NCBI RefSeq assembly: GCF_013403865.1
Contig: NZ_JABFDK010000001.1
Span: forward strand, 1,550,001-1,614,000
Length of the DNA: 64,000 nucleotides
Direction of reading: 5' to 3'
From: Winogradskyella costae
GTDB taxonomy: Bacteria; Bacteroidota; Bacteroidia; Flavobacteriales; Flavobacteriaceae
Shown one piece after another: positions 53,123 through 62,686 of the stretch. The translations under genes were made by a program, and so were the position numbers. The notes beneath the pieces are model-generated. The model did no database searches. It saw only the letters and a program-made list of their open reading frames with translations, and was not told the origin of the DNA. How positions within the stretch are numbered: position 1 is the stretch's first letter; each line of letters begins with the position of its first letter.

Positions 53123-55525
53123 TTAATGTAATTTCTTGTCTTCGTTATCATCTTCCGAAGCAATAATATTGATGGAAGGTTTTCTTAGGACTTCTTTATT
53201 GGCAATATTACGTTCTAAAGATAGTAATAACGATGGTAATAAGAGCAAGTTAGATAGCATGGCAAAGAGTAACGTTATAGAAACTAAAGCTCCTAAAGCT
53301 ACGGTGCCACCAAAGCTAGAAATTGTAAATACAGAGAATCCAAAGAATAATACAATCGAAGTATAAATCATACTAACTCCTGTTTCTCTTAATGCCGCGT
53401 ATACTGATTTTTTAATTTTCCAATTATTAGCTTGTAATTCTTGTCTGTATTTAGCTAAAAAGTGAATGGTATCATCTACGGAAATACCAAAAGCAATACT
53501 AAATACTAAAATAGTCGAAGGTTTTATAGGGACGCCAATGTAACCCATGATCCCTGCGGTCACTAAAAGTGGCAGGAGATTAGGAATTAAGGATACAATT
53601 ATCATTTTAAAAGAACGGAACAAATAGGCCATAAATAACGCAATAAGTACAATGGCAAGTGTTAATGAAATGGCTAAGTTTTTAACCAAGTATTTGGTTC
53701 CTTTTTGGAACACCAAAGCTTTACCAGTAATAATTACATTATAACGTTCTTTAGGAAACAGCTTGTCTATTTCTGCTTGAAGATCTTCTTGAATGCGTTC
53801 CATTTTATCGGTGCCAATATCTTTCATAAATGTAGTAATACGAGCATATTGACCTGTGCTATCTACAAAATTACTAAGCATATCAACATTAGAGGTTGAG
53901 TTTTTAGCGTAAGATAGGATGAAACTATTTTCCTGACTTGTTGGTAATTGGTAATATTTAGGATTACCATTGTAATAGGCTTGTTTACTATACTTTACTA
54001 AACTTACCACTGAAATAGGTCGAGATAATTCTGGAATATCAGCAATTAATTCTTCAAGCTCATCCATACGTTTTAAAGTTGCTAATTTCATAACACCTTT
54101 TTTACGCTTGGTATCTATCATTATTTCCAACGGCATTATACCATTAAATTCAGATTCAAAGAATCGAATATCTTTAAAGAACTCTGTATTTTGAGGCATA
54201 TCTTCAATGAGACTCCCAGAAATCTTAATTTGGTGAATACCTATAATACTGACGACAATTAAAACAAGGGTTGTAATGTATATTGTAATCTTCTTATTCT
54301 TTACCATGGACTCCATCCAATTCACAAAGGCACCAATCCAACGCTTATTTAAGTGTTCTAAATGGCGTTCTTTAGGATAAGGCAAGAATGTGTACATTAT
54401 AGGAATAATGAGCAGACACAGGGTGAAAATTGCAAGAATACTCAACGACGCCACAATACCAAATTCTTTGAGTAAAGTACTTTCTGTAAGTATGAATGTA
54501 GCGAAACCAGAAGCCGTTGTGACATTAGTCATTAATGTAGCGTTACCAACTTTAGTAATTACACGCTGTAAAGATTTGACCTTGTTTCCATGAGATTTTA
54601 CTTCATGTTGAAATTTATTGATTAAGAAAATACAATTAGGGATTCCGATAACGATGATTAAAGGAGGAATTAAAGCCGTTAGTACTGTAATTTCATAACC
54701 TAGTATACCTAAGATTCCAAAGGTCCACATCACCCCAATGCAAACTACAATTAATGAAATAAAAGTCGCTCTAAAGGATCTAAAGAACAGAAAGAAAATT
54801 AATGAGGTTACAAATAGTGCTCCTCCAATAAAAATTGGAATTTCATCTATAATGCTCTGTGAACTTAAAGTTCGTATATATGGCATTCCAGAAACCCTAA
54901 CGTCTAGTCCGGTTTTAGCTTCAAAGGCATCGACCTTTTCTTGAAGATTATTTAAAATAAATGCTTTCCTAGCAGGAGTATTAATAATGTCCTTCTTTAA
55001 GTAGAGTGCCGTTCTAATGGTTTTGGTCTCTGCATTAAATAGAAAGTTATCGTAAAAAGGATATTGTTTAAAGAGTTCATCTTGAAGTTGGTTAACCTCT
55101 TCGATACTACTTATAGAATCCTTTATAAAAGGCTCTAGTTCAAACTGTACTTTTTCAGTGTTTTTAACCAGTTTCTTAAGGTCTTTTATAGATAGAACAG
55201 CGTCTACTTCATCATAACCTTTAAAAGAATCGGCAAGTGAATTCCAGGCATTAAGCTGGCTCACAGAAAATAATGTAGAATCTTTAACTCCGAGTACAAC
55301 AAGGTTGCCTTCTTCTCCAAAAATTTCTAAAAATTCGTTGTAAACAAGATTGACTTCGTGATCATCAGGTAATAAATTTGCTTCTGTAGATGAAAAACGC
55401 ATGTGTTTCCATTGAGAGCTAAAAAATATAGTTGCTAAGATAATAGCAATAAGTATAAAGATTTTATTACGAAGAATAAGTCTTGCAATAGCTTCCCAAA
55501 ATCCTGTGGTAAAAAGTTTAAACAT
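53123..55525 (-). CDS. MMPL/RND-superfamily membrane transporter
   Basis: An 800-residue inner-membrane protein with 12 predicted TMs in the two-fold RND layout (TM1, periplasmic domain, TM2-6, then repeated). The second TM block shows the MMPL motif FGISVDDTIHFLAKYRQEL. The first block has IPIFIGGALFVTSLIFFLFF and IVIGIPNCIFLINKFQHE, where the equivalent acidic residue is missing. Proteins of this group move lipids or hydrophobic molecules to the outer membrane. It has no adaptor gene. A -7 box lies about 115 bp upstream. The substrate is unknown. Confidence 0.9.
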   Translation of the reverse strand: MFKLFTTGFWEAIARLILRNKIFILIAIILATIFFSSQWKHMRFSSTEANLLPDDHEVNLVYNEFLEIFGEEGNLVVLGVKDSTLFSVSQLNAWNSLADSFKGYDEVDAVLSIKDLKKLVKNTEKVQFELEPFIKDSISSIEEVNQLQDELFKQYPFYDNFLFNAETKTIRTALYLKKDIINTPARKAFILNNLQEKVDAFEAKTGLDVRVSGMPYIRTLSSQSIIDEIPIFIGGALFVTSLIFFLFFRSFRATFISLIVVCIGVMWTFGILGILGYEITVLTALIPPLIIVIGIPNCIFLINKFQHEVKSHGNKVKSLQRVITKVGNATLMTNVTTASGFATFILTESTLLKEFGIVASLSILAIFTLCLLIIPIMYTFLPYPKERHLEHLNKRWIGAFVNWMESMVKNKKITIYITTLVLIVVSIIGIHQIKISGSLIEDMPQNTEFFKDIRFFESEFNGIMPLEIMIDTKRKKGVMKLATLKRMDELEELIADIPELSRPISVVSLVKYSKQAYYNGNPKYYQLPTSQENSFILSYAKNSTSNVDMLSNFVDSTGQYARITTFMKDIGTDKMERIQEDLQAEIDKLFPKERYNVIITGKALVFQKGTKYLVKNLAISLTLAIVLIALFMAYLFRSFKMIIVSLIPNLLPLLVTAGIMGYIGVPIKPSTILVFSIAFGISVDDTIHFLAKYRQELQANNWKIKKSVYAALRETGVSMIYTSIVLFFGFSVFTISSFGGTVALGALVSITLLFAMLSNLLLLPSLLLSLERNIANKEVLRKPSINIIASEDDNEDKKLH

Positions 55526-55639
55526 GCTTTAGTAAAACTGCCTTAGAGCAAGCTCATAAGATATTGATTGAAATAAACATTATTGTTTTGATGAAATCAT
55601 CACTACACATAAATCTCGTCTAGCGAGAGAAATGAGCGG

Positions 55640-55647
55640 CAAAGGTA
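55640..55647 (-). promoter_or_regulatory. -7 promoter box of the MMPL gene
   Basis: TACCTTTG on the minus strand, an exact TAnnTTTG match, 115 bp before the ATG. The resulting leader contains a small hairpin, TCTCG/CGAGA, at 55614-55628. The rest of the 170-bp gap shows no gene. Confidence 0.5.
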
Positions 55648-55695
55648 GAAAAAACCTAAGGATTTGTAGGTTAATTAACAGTAATATAATTTATA

Positions 55696-56976
55696 CTAAA
55701 GTGAAATATTAAAGGTAAACTTAAAGGCAATGTTATCTTCAAAATTAGGCAAGTGGTAACCTCCATATCTGTAGGCAAAGCTGAGTCCAAAACCAAAGAC
55801 TAATTTATTGATTTCAAAACCAGATTCTGAGTAGAGTTTGTCAAGTGTGTTGAATTGCAAGCCTTGGTGTCTGTTCGTATTACTCATATTTCCGACAGCA
55901 TAGCGAGATATTAAAACCAATTGTGGCTTAAAACGATCGGAAATTTTAAAAGGACTAAAAGCGTGCTTTAGTTGTAATGTTGAAAATCTATCGCTAAAAA
56001 ATTCATTGAAATACATAGTTTCAAAACTATTTAAACCTGCAACAGAGAAACGCTGTAATATAGTTTCTTTTGTAATATTATTTGGATAGGCATGATACAA
56101 ATGTGTTATTGGAATATCTCCTTGCGCAATACCTGCCACAAGAGTGATACTTGTAAGGGCATCATTCTTATGTTGAAATTGATGTACGGTTCTAAAATCG
56201 AGTTTAGAAAATTTTAAATCACTGCCCAAAATAGATTCGAAGGCTTTTGTATATTGAAGTGTGAACTTTGGAAAACCATCTTTAGTCTCCTCTAATTTAT
56301 CATTTGCAATAGTATAGGTGCTAAATGGACTCCATTGCAAGCTAGCCTTCACCGTACTTAAATCATAAGTAGAATAGACATTGTCATTTATTAGAAAATT
56401 GTAAAAATAAGTGGGCTCTATTTTAGAAGTCGCTAATTGCGTTTCTGAAAGTAAATGATTAGAAATTTTATGCTGTATTGAAACTGATTTTGTAATGTGT
56501 TTATGAAAGAGATCAATGTTTAATAATCGGGGTTCAAAAAAGGTAAAGAAACGCTTATCAGTTAAAAATTTTGAACTTCCGGTTTCTTGTAAATCATTGA
56601 TATAGGCAACGTGTATCCATGTGTCTGTGTCCTCATTAATTCTAAATCCACCGCCAACTTTGTATTTCAGTTCTTTGTCCTTAAAACCATAGACCATATA
56701 GCCATCAATGCGGTAACGCTCAGAAAAGCGATCGTTAGTAACTCCGCCTAATCCGCTTCTTAAACCTTCGTACTGATTAAATTTAACAAGGTATTTTAAA
56801 TCTAAATTGAAATAATTGAAAGGAAGAAATCCGTTGCCAATATGTTGTAAGAATTCAGTTTTTTTTATGGAGTCTTGTACCGTTTTTGCAACGTCTTCTT
56901 TGGTTGTAATTGGCTGCTGCGCATAACAAAAAGATGCAAGCGTTAAAAGTAAAACGACAAACAGGTGCTTTCGCAT
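55696..56976 (-). CDS. DUF5686-type outer-membrane barrel, short form
   Basis: A 426-residue exported protein with signal peptide ending SFCYAQ. The sequence corresponds to the C-terminal beta-barrel half of DUF5686 proteins: LPFNYFNLDLKYLVKFNQYEGLRSGLGGVTNDRFSERYRIDGYMVYGFKDKELKYKVGGGF, ending in NIAFKFTFNISL. The usual N-terminal carboxypeptidase-regulatory-like domain and central part (full family roughly 800 residues) are missing, yet a proper signal peptide is present, so this looks like a stable short form rather than a fragment. The function is unknown. Confidence 0.8.
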   Translation of the reverse strand: MRKHLFVVLLLTLASFCYAQQPITTKEDVAKTVQDSIKKTEFLQHIGNGFLPFNYFNLDLKYLVKFNQYEGLRSGLGGVTNDRFSERYRIDGYMVYGFKDKELKYKVGGGFRINEDTDTWIHVAYINDLQETGSSKFLTDKRFFTFFEPRLLNIDLFHKHITKSVSIQHKISNHLLSETQLATSKIEPTYFYNFLINDNVYSTYDLSTVKASLQWSPFSTYTIANDKLEETKDGFPKFTLQYTKAFESILGSDLKFSKLDFRTVHQFQHKNDALTSITLVAGIAQGDIPITHLYHAYPNNITKETILQRFSVAGLNSFETMYFNEFFSDRFSTLQLKHAFSPFKISDRFKPQLVLISRYAVGNMSNTNRHQGLQFNTLDKLYSESGFEINKLVFGFGLSFAYRYGGYHLPNFEDNIAFKFTFNISL

Positions 56977-56998
56977 TGAGTATGTTTCAATTGTGATT

Positions 56999-57031
56999 TT
57001 AAAAAAAGCATCCCAAACGTGTTGGGATGCT
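56999..57031 (-). terminator. Terminator after frr
   Basis: The stem AGCATCCCAA/TTGGGATGCT (57007-57016 and 57022-57031) has 10 perfect pairs and a 5-nt loop, with a T run on the minus strand. It lies 21 bp after the frr stop. Confidence 0.88.
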
Positions 57032-57051
57032 CTATATTTTGAACGTTAAGA

Positions 57052-57606
57052 TTATACAGTCATAATCTCTTTTTCCTTAACTTCTAAGGTATCGTCTATT
57101 TTCTTAACATAAATGTCAGTTAGTTTTTGAATATCGAACTCAGCATTTTTTTGTAAATCTTCAGATACTTCTGAATCTTTAATATCATGATTAGCTTCTT
57201 TACGAGCACTTCTAATACCAATTTTAGCATCTTCAGCTTCAGATTTTGCTTGCTTAGCTAAATCACGTCTGCGCTCTTCTGTTAATGGTGGAACATTAAT
57301 TATGATAGTATCACCATTGTTCATTGGATTAAAACCAAGATTGGCAATCATAATACTGCGTTCTATTTCTTGAAGCATTGATTTTTCCCAAGGTTGAACA
57401 GTAATTGTTCTACCATCTGGGGTATTCACATTGGCTACTTGACTCAATGGGGTTTGCGATCCATAATAATCAACCATAACGCTACCTAACATTGCAGGAC
57501 TAGCCTTACCAGCTCTAATATTTACAAACTGCTTTTCTAAATGCTTTATAGCAGCATCCATAGATTCCTTAGTTGAGTCTATTATAAATTTAATGTCTTC
57601 GTTCAT
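57052..57606 (-). CDS. frr: Ribosome recycling factor
   Basis: A 184-residue factor that splits post-termination ribosomes with EF-G. The family signatures VNIRAGKASPAMLGSVMVDYYGSQTPLSQVANV, RTITVQPWEK and IIINVPPLTEERRRDLAKQAK are all present, and the length is canonical. It follows pyrH by 45 bp on the same strand, the conserved pyrH-frr pair, and ends at a strong terminator. Confidence 0.98.
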   Translation of the reverse strand: MNEDIKFIIDSTKESMDAAIKHLEKQFVNIRAGKASPAMLGSVMVDYYGSQTPLSQVANVNTPDGRTITVQPWEKSMLQEIERSIMIANLGFNPMNNGDTIIINVPPLTEERRRDLAKQAKSEAEDAKIGIRSARKEANHDIKDSEVSEDLQKNAEFDIQKLTDIYVKKIDDTLEVKEKEIMTV

Positions 57607-57651
57607 AGTATTAACGTTTTAAATGAGAGGTATCAAAGTTTAAGCCAAAGG

Positions 57652-58359
57652 TTAAACGTTTACCTCAGTTCCTATATTTTCTCCAGAAACTACTTTTAAT
57701 AAGTTTCCTTTTTTGTTCATATCAAAAACTATAATTGGCAGTTCATTTTCTTGACTAAGTGTGAATGCCGTTGTGTCCATAACTTTTAAACCTTTAAGTA
57801 AAACATCTTTAAAAGATATTTGGTCGAATTTCACAGCTGTACTGTCTTTTTCTGGATCGGCTGAATAAATACCATCAACACGAGTTCCTTTTAAAATCAC
57901 ATCAGCCTCTATTTCTATAGCACGTAATACGGCTGCAGAATCTGTAGTGAAATATGGATTTCCAGTGCCTCCACCAAAAATTACAACGCGACCCTTGTTA
58001 AGGTGACTCATAGCTTTTCGTCTTATAAACGGTTCAGCGACTTCATTAATTTTAATAGCTGTTTGTAAACGGGTTTTAATACCTGTATCTTCTAGTGCGT
58101 TTTGTAATGCTAAACCATTTATCACTGTTGCTAGCATTCCCATATGATCCCCTTGAACACGATCCATACCTTGCATAGCGCCTGCAACACCTCTAAAAAT
58201 GTTTCCACCACCTATAACTATAGCTACTTCTACACCTAATTCAGTTATTTCTTTAATATCTTTAGCATATTCTGAAAGTCGTTCTGGATCTATACCATAT
58301 TGACGATTTCCCATTAAGGCTTCTCCAGATAATTTTAGTAATATTCTTTTATATTTCAT
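57652..58359 (-). CDS. pyrH: Uridylate (UMP) kinase
   Basis: A 235-residue hexameric kinase converting UMP to UDP in pyrimidine synthesis. I start it at the ATG at 58359 ([17 protein letters not shown]), the conserved N-terminus; the longer frame to 58404 adds 15 unrelated residues. The motifs [31 protein letters not shown] and GVYSADP-like [11 protein letters not shown] are present. It is paired with frr. A TAGCTTTG -7 box lies about 110 bp upstream. Confidence 0.97.
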   Translation of the reverse strand: MKYKRILLKLSGEALMGNRQYGIDPERLSEYAKDIKEITELGVEVAIVIGGGNIFRGVAGAMQGMDRVQGDHMGMLATVINGLALQNALEDTGIKTRLQTAIKINEVAEPFIRRKAMSHLNKGRVVIFGGGTGNPYFTTDSAAVLRAIEIEADVILKGTRVDGIYSADPEKDSTAVKFDQISFKDVLLKGLKVMDTTAFTLSQENELPIIVFDMNKKGNLLKVVSGENIGTEVNV

Positions 58360-58467
58360 TAGATAGTTTCTGTTGCAATTTTTAGTCTGTAGCAAATATG
58401 CCAAGTAACATCTAAATTAAAATTAGTGTCATCATGGCTCATTTCAATAGATGATTTAAAAGTTGAG

Positions 58468-58475
58468 CAAAGCTA
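58468..58475 (-). promoter_or_regulatory. -7 promoter box upstream of pyrH
   Basis: TAGCTTTG on the minus strand matches TAnnTTTG. It would give a leader of about 100 nt before the pyrH start at 58359. Apart from this box and the tsf terminator, the 288-bp gap 58360-58647 shows nothing. Confidence 0.45.
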
Positions 58476-58580
58476 CGTAATTATTAGCATCTGTAAAAGT
58501 GAAAAAAAAGGCAAAAACATATTTTATTAAAATAGGGTGCGTCACTGTAAAACATTAGTAAACACTAAGTTTAGAAATCA

Positions 58581-58614
58581 AAAAACCACTATTCGGTAAG
58601 GAATAGTGGTTTTT
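58581..58614 (-). terminator. Terminator after tsf
   Basis: Perfect 14-bp stem AAAAACCACTATTC/GAATAGTGGTTTTT with a 6-nt loop, 33 bp after the tsf stop on the minus strand. Confidence 0.9.
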
Positions 58615-58647
58615 AATTATTTAAGACTTGCTATAAAAGCCGCTTTA

Positions 58648-59622
58648 TTAACCTACTGTCGCACGTTTAAAACCTGTAACAGTAACGTCACCATAAGTTG
58701 CAACGTAATCAGCCACAGTTTGCTTTTCATCTTTGATAAATCTCTGATCTAATAAACATTGTTCTTGATCTAAAGTGGTGTTATCAGAAATAAAACGCTC
58801 CATTTTACCTGGTAAAATTCTATCCCAGATTTGTTCTGGCTTACCTTCAGCTTTTAATTCTGCTTTTGCAGCTTCTTCAGCTTCAGCAATAACTTCAGGA
58901 GTTAATTGTGCCATAGAGATATAGCTAGGTACATTCTTTAAAGTTTTACCTAAACGACCTAATTCAATATTATCTTTTTCTATAACAGCAATACGTGCTT
59001 CAGTTTCAGAAGCAATAAAAGCAGGGTCAAAATCTTTATAAGATAATGATGACGCTCCCATAGAAGCAACTTGCATTGCAACATCTTTAACTAAAGTTTC
59101 AACATTATCAACTTTAGTAGATAAACCTACTAAGGCAGCAATTTTGTTGATGTGTACGTATTGTCCAACATAAGGAGCATCTAATTTTTCGAAAGCAGTG
59201 ATGTCTAATTTCTCACCGATAACTCCAGTTTGTTCTACTAATTTTTCTGCAACAGTCATACCACCAAAATCAGCAGCTAAAAATGCTTCTTTTGTGTCAT
59301 GGTTTAATGCGATATCAGCTAAGTCATTAGCTAATGCTACGAAGTTTTCGTTTTTACCAACAAAATCAGTTTCACAACCTAATACAATAGCAACACCAGA
59401 AGTGTTATCTGCATTAATTTTTGCGATTGCAGCACCTTCAGAAGAATCTCTATCAGCTCTTTTTTCTGCAACTTTTTGTCCTTTTTTACGTAATACTTCA
59501 ATGGCTTTATCAAAATCACCACCAGCTTCAACTAAAGCTTTTTTACAATCCATCATCCCAGCACCAGTTGCTTGTCTTAGCTTGTTTACTTCTGCTGCTG
59601 TAATTTTTACAGTATTTTCCAT
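58648..59622 (-). CDS. tsf: Translation elongation factor Ts
   Basis: A 324-residue guanine nucleotide exchange factor for EF-Tu. The N-terminal UBA-like domain contains VNKLRQATGAGMMDCKKALVEAGGDFDKA. The core has the conserved CETDFVGKNENF contact region with EF-Tu, and the C-terminal part has dimerisation-type helices. The length is within the range of Bacteroidetes EF-Ts, which are longer than E. coli Tsf. It follows rpsB by 81 bp (rpsB-tsf operon) and ends at a strong hairpin. Confidence 0.98.
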   Translation of the reverse strand: MENTVKITAAEVNKLRQATGAGMMDCKKALVEAGGDFDKAIEVLRKKGQKVAEKRADRDSSEGAAIAKINADNTSGVAIVLGCETDFVGKNENFVALANDLADIALNHDTKEAFLAADFGGMTVAEKLVEQTGVIGEKLDITAFEKLDAPYVGQYVHINKIAALVGLSTKVDNVETLVKDVAMQVASMGASSLSYKDFDPAFIASETEARIAVIEKDNIELGRLGKTLKNVPSYISMAQLTPEVIAEAEEAAKAELKAEGKPEQIWDRILPGKMERFISDNTTLDQEQCLLDQRFIKDEKQTVADYVATYGDVTVTGFKRATVG

Positions 59623-59703
59623 AGTTTTTAAATTTAAAAAGTCATTTAATTAATTTTCAAAAAGAAAAGAACCAAATGACTTTTAGTATTGTATAAATGT
59701 TAT

Positions 59704-60492
59704 TTATTCTTCTTCTTCAGATACAGCTGCTTTTTCTGCTTTTGCAGCAGGCTTAGCTTTTGCTTCTCCTTTTTGAGCTTTACCTTCTTTATCTGAACGT
59801 TCAGCTTTTCTTTCGTTTAAACCGTCGGCGATTGCAGAAGTTACGATAGATAAGATTTTGTCTATAGATTTAGAAGCATCATCATTTGAAGGGATTAAAT
59901 AATCTACTTCACGTGGATCAGAGTTAGTATCTACCATTGCAAAAATTGGAATATTCAATTTTTGAGCTTCTTTAATTGCAATATGCTCACGCATAATATC
60001 TACAACAAATAAAGCACCTGGCAAACGTGTCATATCAGAAATAGAACCTAAATTCTTTTCTAATTTAGCACGTAAACGATCTACTTGTAAACGCTCTTTT
60101 TTAGATAAAGAGTTGAATGTACCATCTTTCTTCATTCTATCAATAGAGGCCATTTTCTTAACGGCTTTTCTGATCGTAACAAAGTTAGTTAACATTCCAC
60201 CAGGCCAACGCTCAGTAATATAAGGTTGGTTAACCGCACCAGCTTTTTCAGCTACGATGTCTTTAGCTTGTTTCTTTGTAGCAACGAATAAGATTTTCTT
60301 TCCTGATGCTGCTATTTTAGCTAATGCTTCAGAAGTTTCTTCAATTTTTGCTGCTGTTTTGTAAAGGTTGATAATATGGATACCGTTACGCTCCATATAG
60401 ATGTAAGGAGCCATGTTTGGGTTCCACTTACGTGTAAGGTGACCGAAGTGTACACCTGCTTCAAGTAATTCTTTTACTTCTACTTTTTCCAT
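59704..60492 (-). CDS. rpsB: 30S ribosomal protein S2
   Basis: A 262-residue ribosomal protein S2. The conserved N-terminus VKELLEAGVHFGHLTRKWNPNMAPYIYMERNGIHIINL is present, with RWPGGMLTNFVTIRKAV and the later DTNSDPREVDYLIPSNDDA. A lysine/alanine-rich tail (about 225-262) extends beyond the E. coli protein. It forms a unit with tsf. A separate terminator upstream (60637-60660) shows that rpsI does not necessarily read into it. Confidence 0.98.
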   Translation of the reverse strand: MEKVEVKELLEAGVHFGHLTRKWNPNMAPYIYMERNGIHIINLYKTAAKIEETSEALAKIAASGKKILFVATKKQAKDIVAEKAGAVNQPYITERWPGGMLTNFVTIRKAVKKMASIDRMKKDGTFNSLSKKERLQVDRLRAKLEKNLGSISDMTRLPGALFVVDIMREHIAIKEAQKLNIPIFAMVDTNSDPREVDYLIPSNDDASKSIDKILSIVTSAIADGLNERKAERSDKEGKAQKGEAKAKPAAKAEKAAVSEEEE

Positions 60493-60535
60493 TTTGTAAT
60501 AGTTTACGTTCTGTTAAATTAGCAATGTTCCGTTA

Positions 60536-60566
60536 GGCTATTAGCTAGTAGCTATAAGCTGTTGGC
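60536..60566. repeat. AGCTA-step short repeats before rpsB
   Basis: The gap contains a run of short imperfect repeats built on TAGCTA/TAGCTG (for example TTAGCTAGTAGCTATAAGCT). It is intergenic, lies between the rpsI terminator and rpsB, and has no reading frame. It may be a low-complexity drift product. Confidence 0.35.
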
Positions 60567-60636
60567 TTCATTTAGATGCTAAACTTTATCTCAAATTTAT
60601 TTTGAGATCTTTTAATTTCAATAAAAAATAATAATC

Positions 60637-60660
60637 CAGAATCTGCCGAAGCAGATTCTG
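60637..60660 (-). terminator. Terminator after rpsI
   Basis: Perfect 10-bp stem CAGAATCTGC/GCAGATTCTG with a CGAA loop (TTCG on the minus strand), followed on the minus strand by an AT-rich tract with six T. It lies 20 bp after the rpsI stop. Confidence 0.8.
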
Positions 60661-60679
60661 AATAAAAAATTGTTGGATA

Positions 60680-61066
60680 TTAACGTTTCGAGAATTGGAA
60701 TTTCTTTCGAGCTTTCTTTTGTCCGAATTTCTTTCTTTCTACCATTCTTGGATCTCTCGTTAATAGACCTTCTGGCTTTAATACTAATCTGTTTTCAGGA
60801 TCTAACTCGCACATAACGCGAGAAAGGCCTAAACGTATTGCTTCTGCCTGGCCGGTGATACCACCTCCATATACGTTAACAGTAATATCAAAGTTGCCAT
60901 CATTGTTAGTCAGGGCTAAAGGTTGGTTTACTTTATACTGCAATGTTGCAGTAGTAAAATAATCCGCCATGTCTTTTTTGTTCACTGTGATTTTGCCACT
61001 ACCTTCGGCAACGTACACACGAGCAACAGCCGTCTTTCTACGGCCAATTTTGTGAATTACTTCCAT
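60680..61066 (-). CDS. rpsI: 30S ribosomal protein S9
   Basis: A 128-residue ribosomal protein S9. IGRRKTAVARVYVAEGSGKITVN is at the N-terminus, followed by VNVYGGGITGQAEAIRLGLSRVM. The basic C-terminal tail ends KFQFSKR, the conserved SKR that contacts P-site tRNA. It starts directly after the rplM stop (adjacent bases), the conserved rplM-rpsI operon, and ends at a hairpin. Confidence 0.98.
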   Translation of the reverse strand: MEVIHKIGRRKTAVARVYVAEGSGKITVNKKDMADYFTTATLQYKVNQPLALTNNDGNFDITVNVYGGGITGQAEAIRLGLSRVMCELDPENRLVLKPEGLLTRDPRMVERKKFGQKKARKKFQFSKR

Positions 61067-61522
61067 TTAGTTAATTTCTTTTAATGTCATTGTTTTAGGT
61101 TTTTGAGCTGCATGAGCGTGCTCAGTTCCTGAAACAACAGTTAAATTTCTAAAAAGGGCTGCTCCTAATTTGTTTTTAGGCAACATTCCTTTCACTGACT
61201 TTTCTACTAATCTGGTTGGGTCTTTCTCAAACATTTCAGTAGCCGTCAGACTTCTTTGTCCACCTGGATAACCTGTGTGACGGATGTAACTTTTTTCCGT
61301 CCATTTGTTACCAGTTAAGTTGATTTTTTCTGCATTAACAACAACTACGTTGTCACCGCAATCAACGTGTGGCGTAAAATTAGGTTTGTGCTTACCTCTT
61401 AAAAGTATTGCTACTCTCGAAGCTAAGCGACCTAAAGTTTGTCCTTCAGCGTCAACTAAAACCCACTCCTTATTAACGGTAGCTTTGTTAGCTGAAACTG
61501 TTTTGTAGCTTAATGTATCCAC
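61067..61522 (-). CDS. rplM: 50S ribosomal protein L13
   Basis: A 151-residue ribosomal protein L13. Conserved parts include WVLVDAEGQTLGRLASRVAILLRGKHKPNFTPHVDCGDNVVVVNAEKI, the GYPGGQRSLTATEMFEKDP loop and VKGMLPKNKLGAALFRNLTVV. The length is normal for Bacteroidetes. It is the first gene of the rplM-rpsI operon, under a consensus promoter at 61593-61623 that gives a leader of about 65 nt. Confidence 0.98.
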   Translation of the reverse strand: MDTLSYKTVSANKATVNKEWVLVDAEGQTLGRLASRVAILLRGKHKPNFTPHVDCGDNVVVVNAEKINLTGNKWTEKSYIRHTGYPGGQRSLTATEMFEKDPTRLVEKSVKGMLPKNKLGAALFRNLTVVSGTEHAHAAQKPKTMTLKEIN

Positions 61523-61592
61523 ACTAATTTGATTTATAATTGTGCCTTAAATGACACAATAGATTAAACATTCCTCTTTAAAAAAGAGTTTG

Positions 61593-61623
61593 CAAATTTA
61601 CGATAAACTATTGATTTACCAAA
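61593..61623 (-). promoter_or_regulatory. rplM-rpsI promoter, exact Bacteroidetes consensus
   Basis: On the minus strand TTTG (61620-61623), a 19-bp spacer, then TAAATTTG (61593-61600), matching TTTG-N19-TAnnTTTG. The leader contains a small hairpin CTCTTT/AAAGAG before the start codon; its role, if any, is unknown. Confidence 0.75.
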
Positions 61624-61681
61624 CCTTGATGGAGATATTTTTGTATTGAAAATCAGATGCTTTAGAAATGCACGTCTGACT

Positions 61682-62641
61682 TTAGCTTTTTGTGGCTCGA
61701 GTTAACCGATCATTTATAGATTTTCCTAAGCCATAATCTGGAAATTGTTCCGCGATAATTACATCAAGATGTTGTTTGTCTAATTGGTGTAAGGCATCGT
61801 AAAGTTTTGATGCAGCTTCTGCCATATTTCTAGTTTCCGATAATATAATTTGAGAAATTATATTTGGATTTTTAAGTTTAGTATTAAATACAATGACTCC
61901 TATACGTTTATTGCCTTGACGTTTTATAACATTTATGATATCGTCTGTTAAAATTGTTTGGGTCTTTGGTGCATAATGGCGTGCTAGCATGCCAGGAGCA
62001 TCCGGACTCACTTCTTTTGTGTTTTTAATTTTAACTTTTCCAGCGACCGCTTCAATATCTTCTAGTGCGGTAGAGCCCAATCTATATATAATTGGTTCAT
62101 CATTTTCAAAACCTATAATCGTAGATTCAATACCGCTTGTACAGTGTCCGCCATCTAAAACCATTTTAATACTATCGATAAAATAGGTTTCCACATGTTC
62201 CGCTGTGGTTGGACTAATACTACTAAACGGGTTGGCAGATGGTGCCGCTAAAGGAAAATCTAATTGATTTAATAATTTTAATATCGTGGGGTGATTTGGT
62301 ACGCGTACGGCGACAGTATCTTTACCACCTGTAATTAAATCGGGAATCGTATCTAGTTTCTTTAAAACCAAAGTGATGGGGCCAGGCCAAAACGCTTCTG
62401 CTAGTAGTTGTGCTTTTTCTGGGATGTAAGCAACAATATTTGGGAGCTGGTCTATAGAAGGAATATGAACAATAAGCGGATTAAAAAATGGACGCTTTTT
62501 GGTTTCAAAAATAGACGTTATAGCTTTCTCACTGTAAATGTTTCCAGCTAAACCATAAACAGTTTCTGTTGGTATTGCTACAATGTCTTCTGCATTTAAT
62601 AATGCGACAGCTTTTGATATGTCTTTTGAAATAATACTCAT
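61682..62641 (-). CDS. L-threonylcarbamoyladenylate synthase (Sua5/YrdC family)
   Basis: A 319-residue Sua5-type enzyme that makes threonylcarbamoyl-AMP from threonine, bicarbonate and ATP for t6A37 modification of ANN-decoding tRNAs. The YrdC domain (about 1-205) includes IVAIPTETVYGLAGNIYSEKAITSIFETKKRPFFNPLIVHI and the PLAAPSANPFSSISPTTAEHV signature. A C-terminal Sua5 domain starts after PDAPGMLARHYAPKTQTI. The full length is typical of Sua5, not of the short TsaC. Confidence 0.95.
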   Translation of the reverse strand: MSIISKDISKAVALLNAEDIVAIPTETVYGLAGNIYSEKAITSIFETKKRPFFNPLIVHIPSIDQLPNIVAYIPEKAQLLAEAFWPGPITLVLKKLDTIPDLITGGKDTVAVRVPNHPTILKLLNQLDFPLAAPSANPFSSISPTTAEHVETYFIDSIKMVLDGGHCTSGIESTIIGFENDEPIIYRLGSTALEDIEAVAGKVKIKNTKEVSPDAPGMLARHYAPKTQTILTDDIINVIKRQGNKRIGVIVFNTKLKNPNIISQIILSETRNMAEAASKLYDALHQLDKQHLDVIIAEQFPDYGLGKSINDRLTRATKS

Positions 62642-62686
62642 AATCTTAAAAATACGACTGCAAAATTACTTCAAAATCTTATACCG

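Noticed and set aside
58360-58404. Upstream start for pyrH
   Set aside because: The conserved family N-terminus starts at the ATG at 58359; the extra 15 residues are unlike any UMP kinase.
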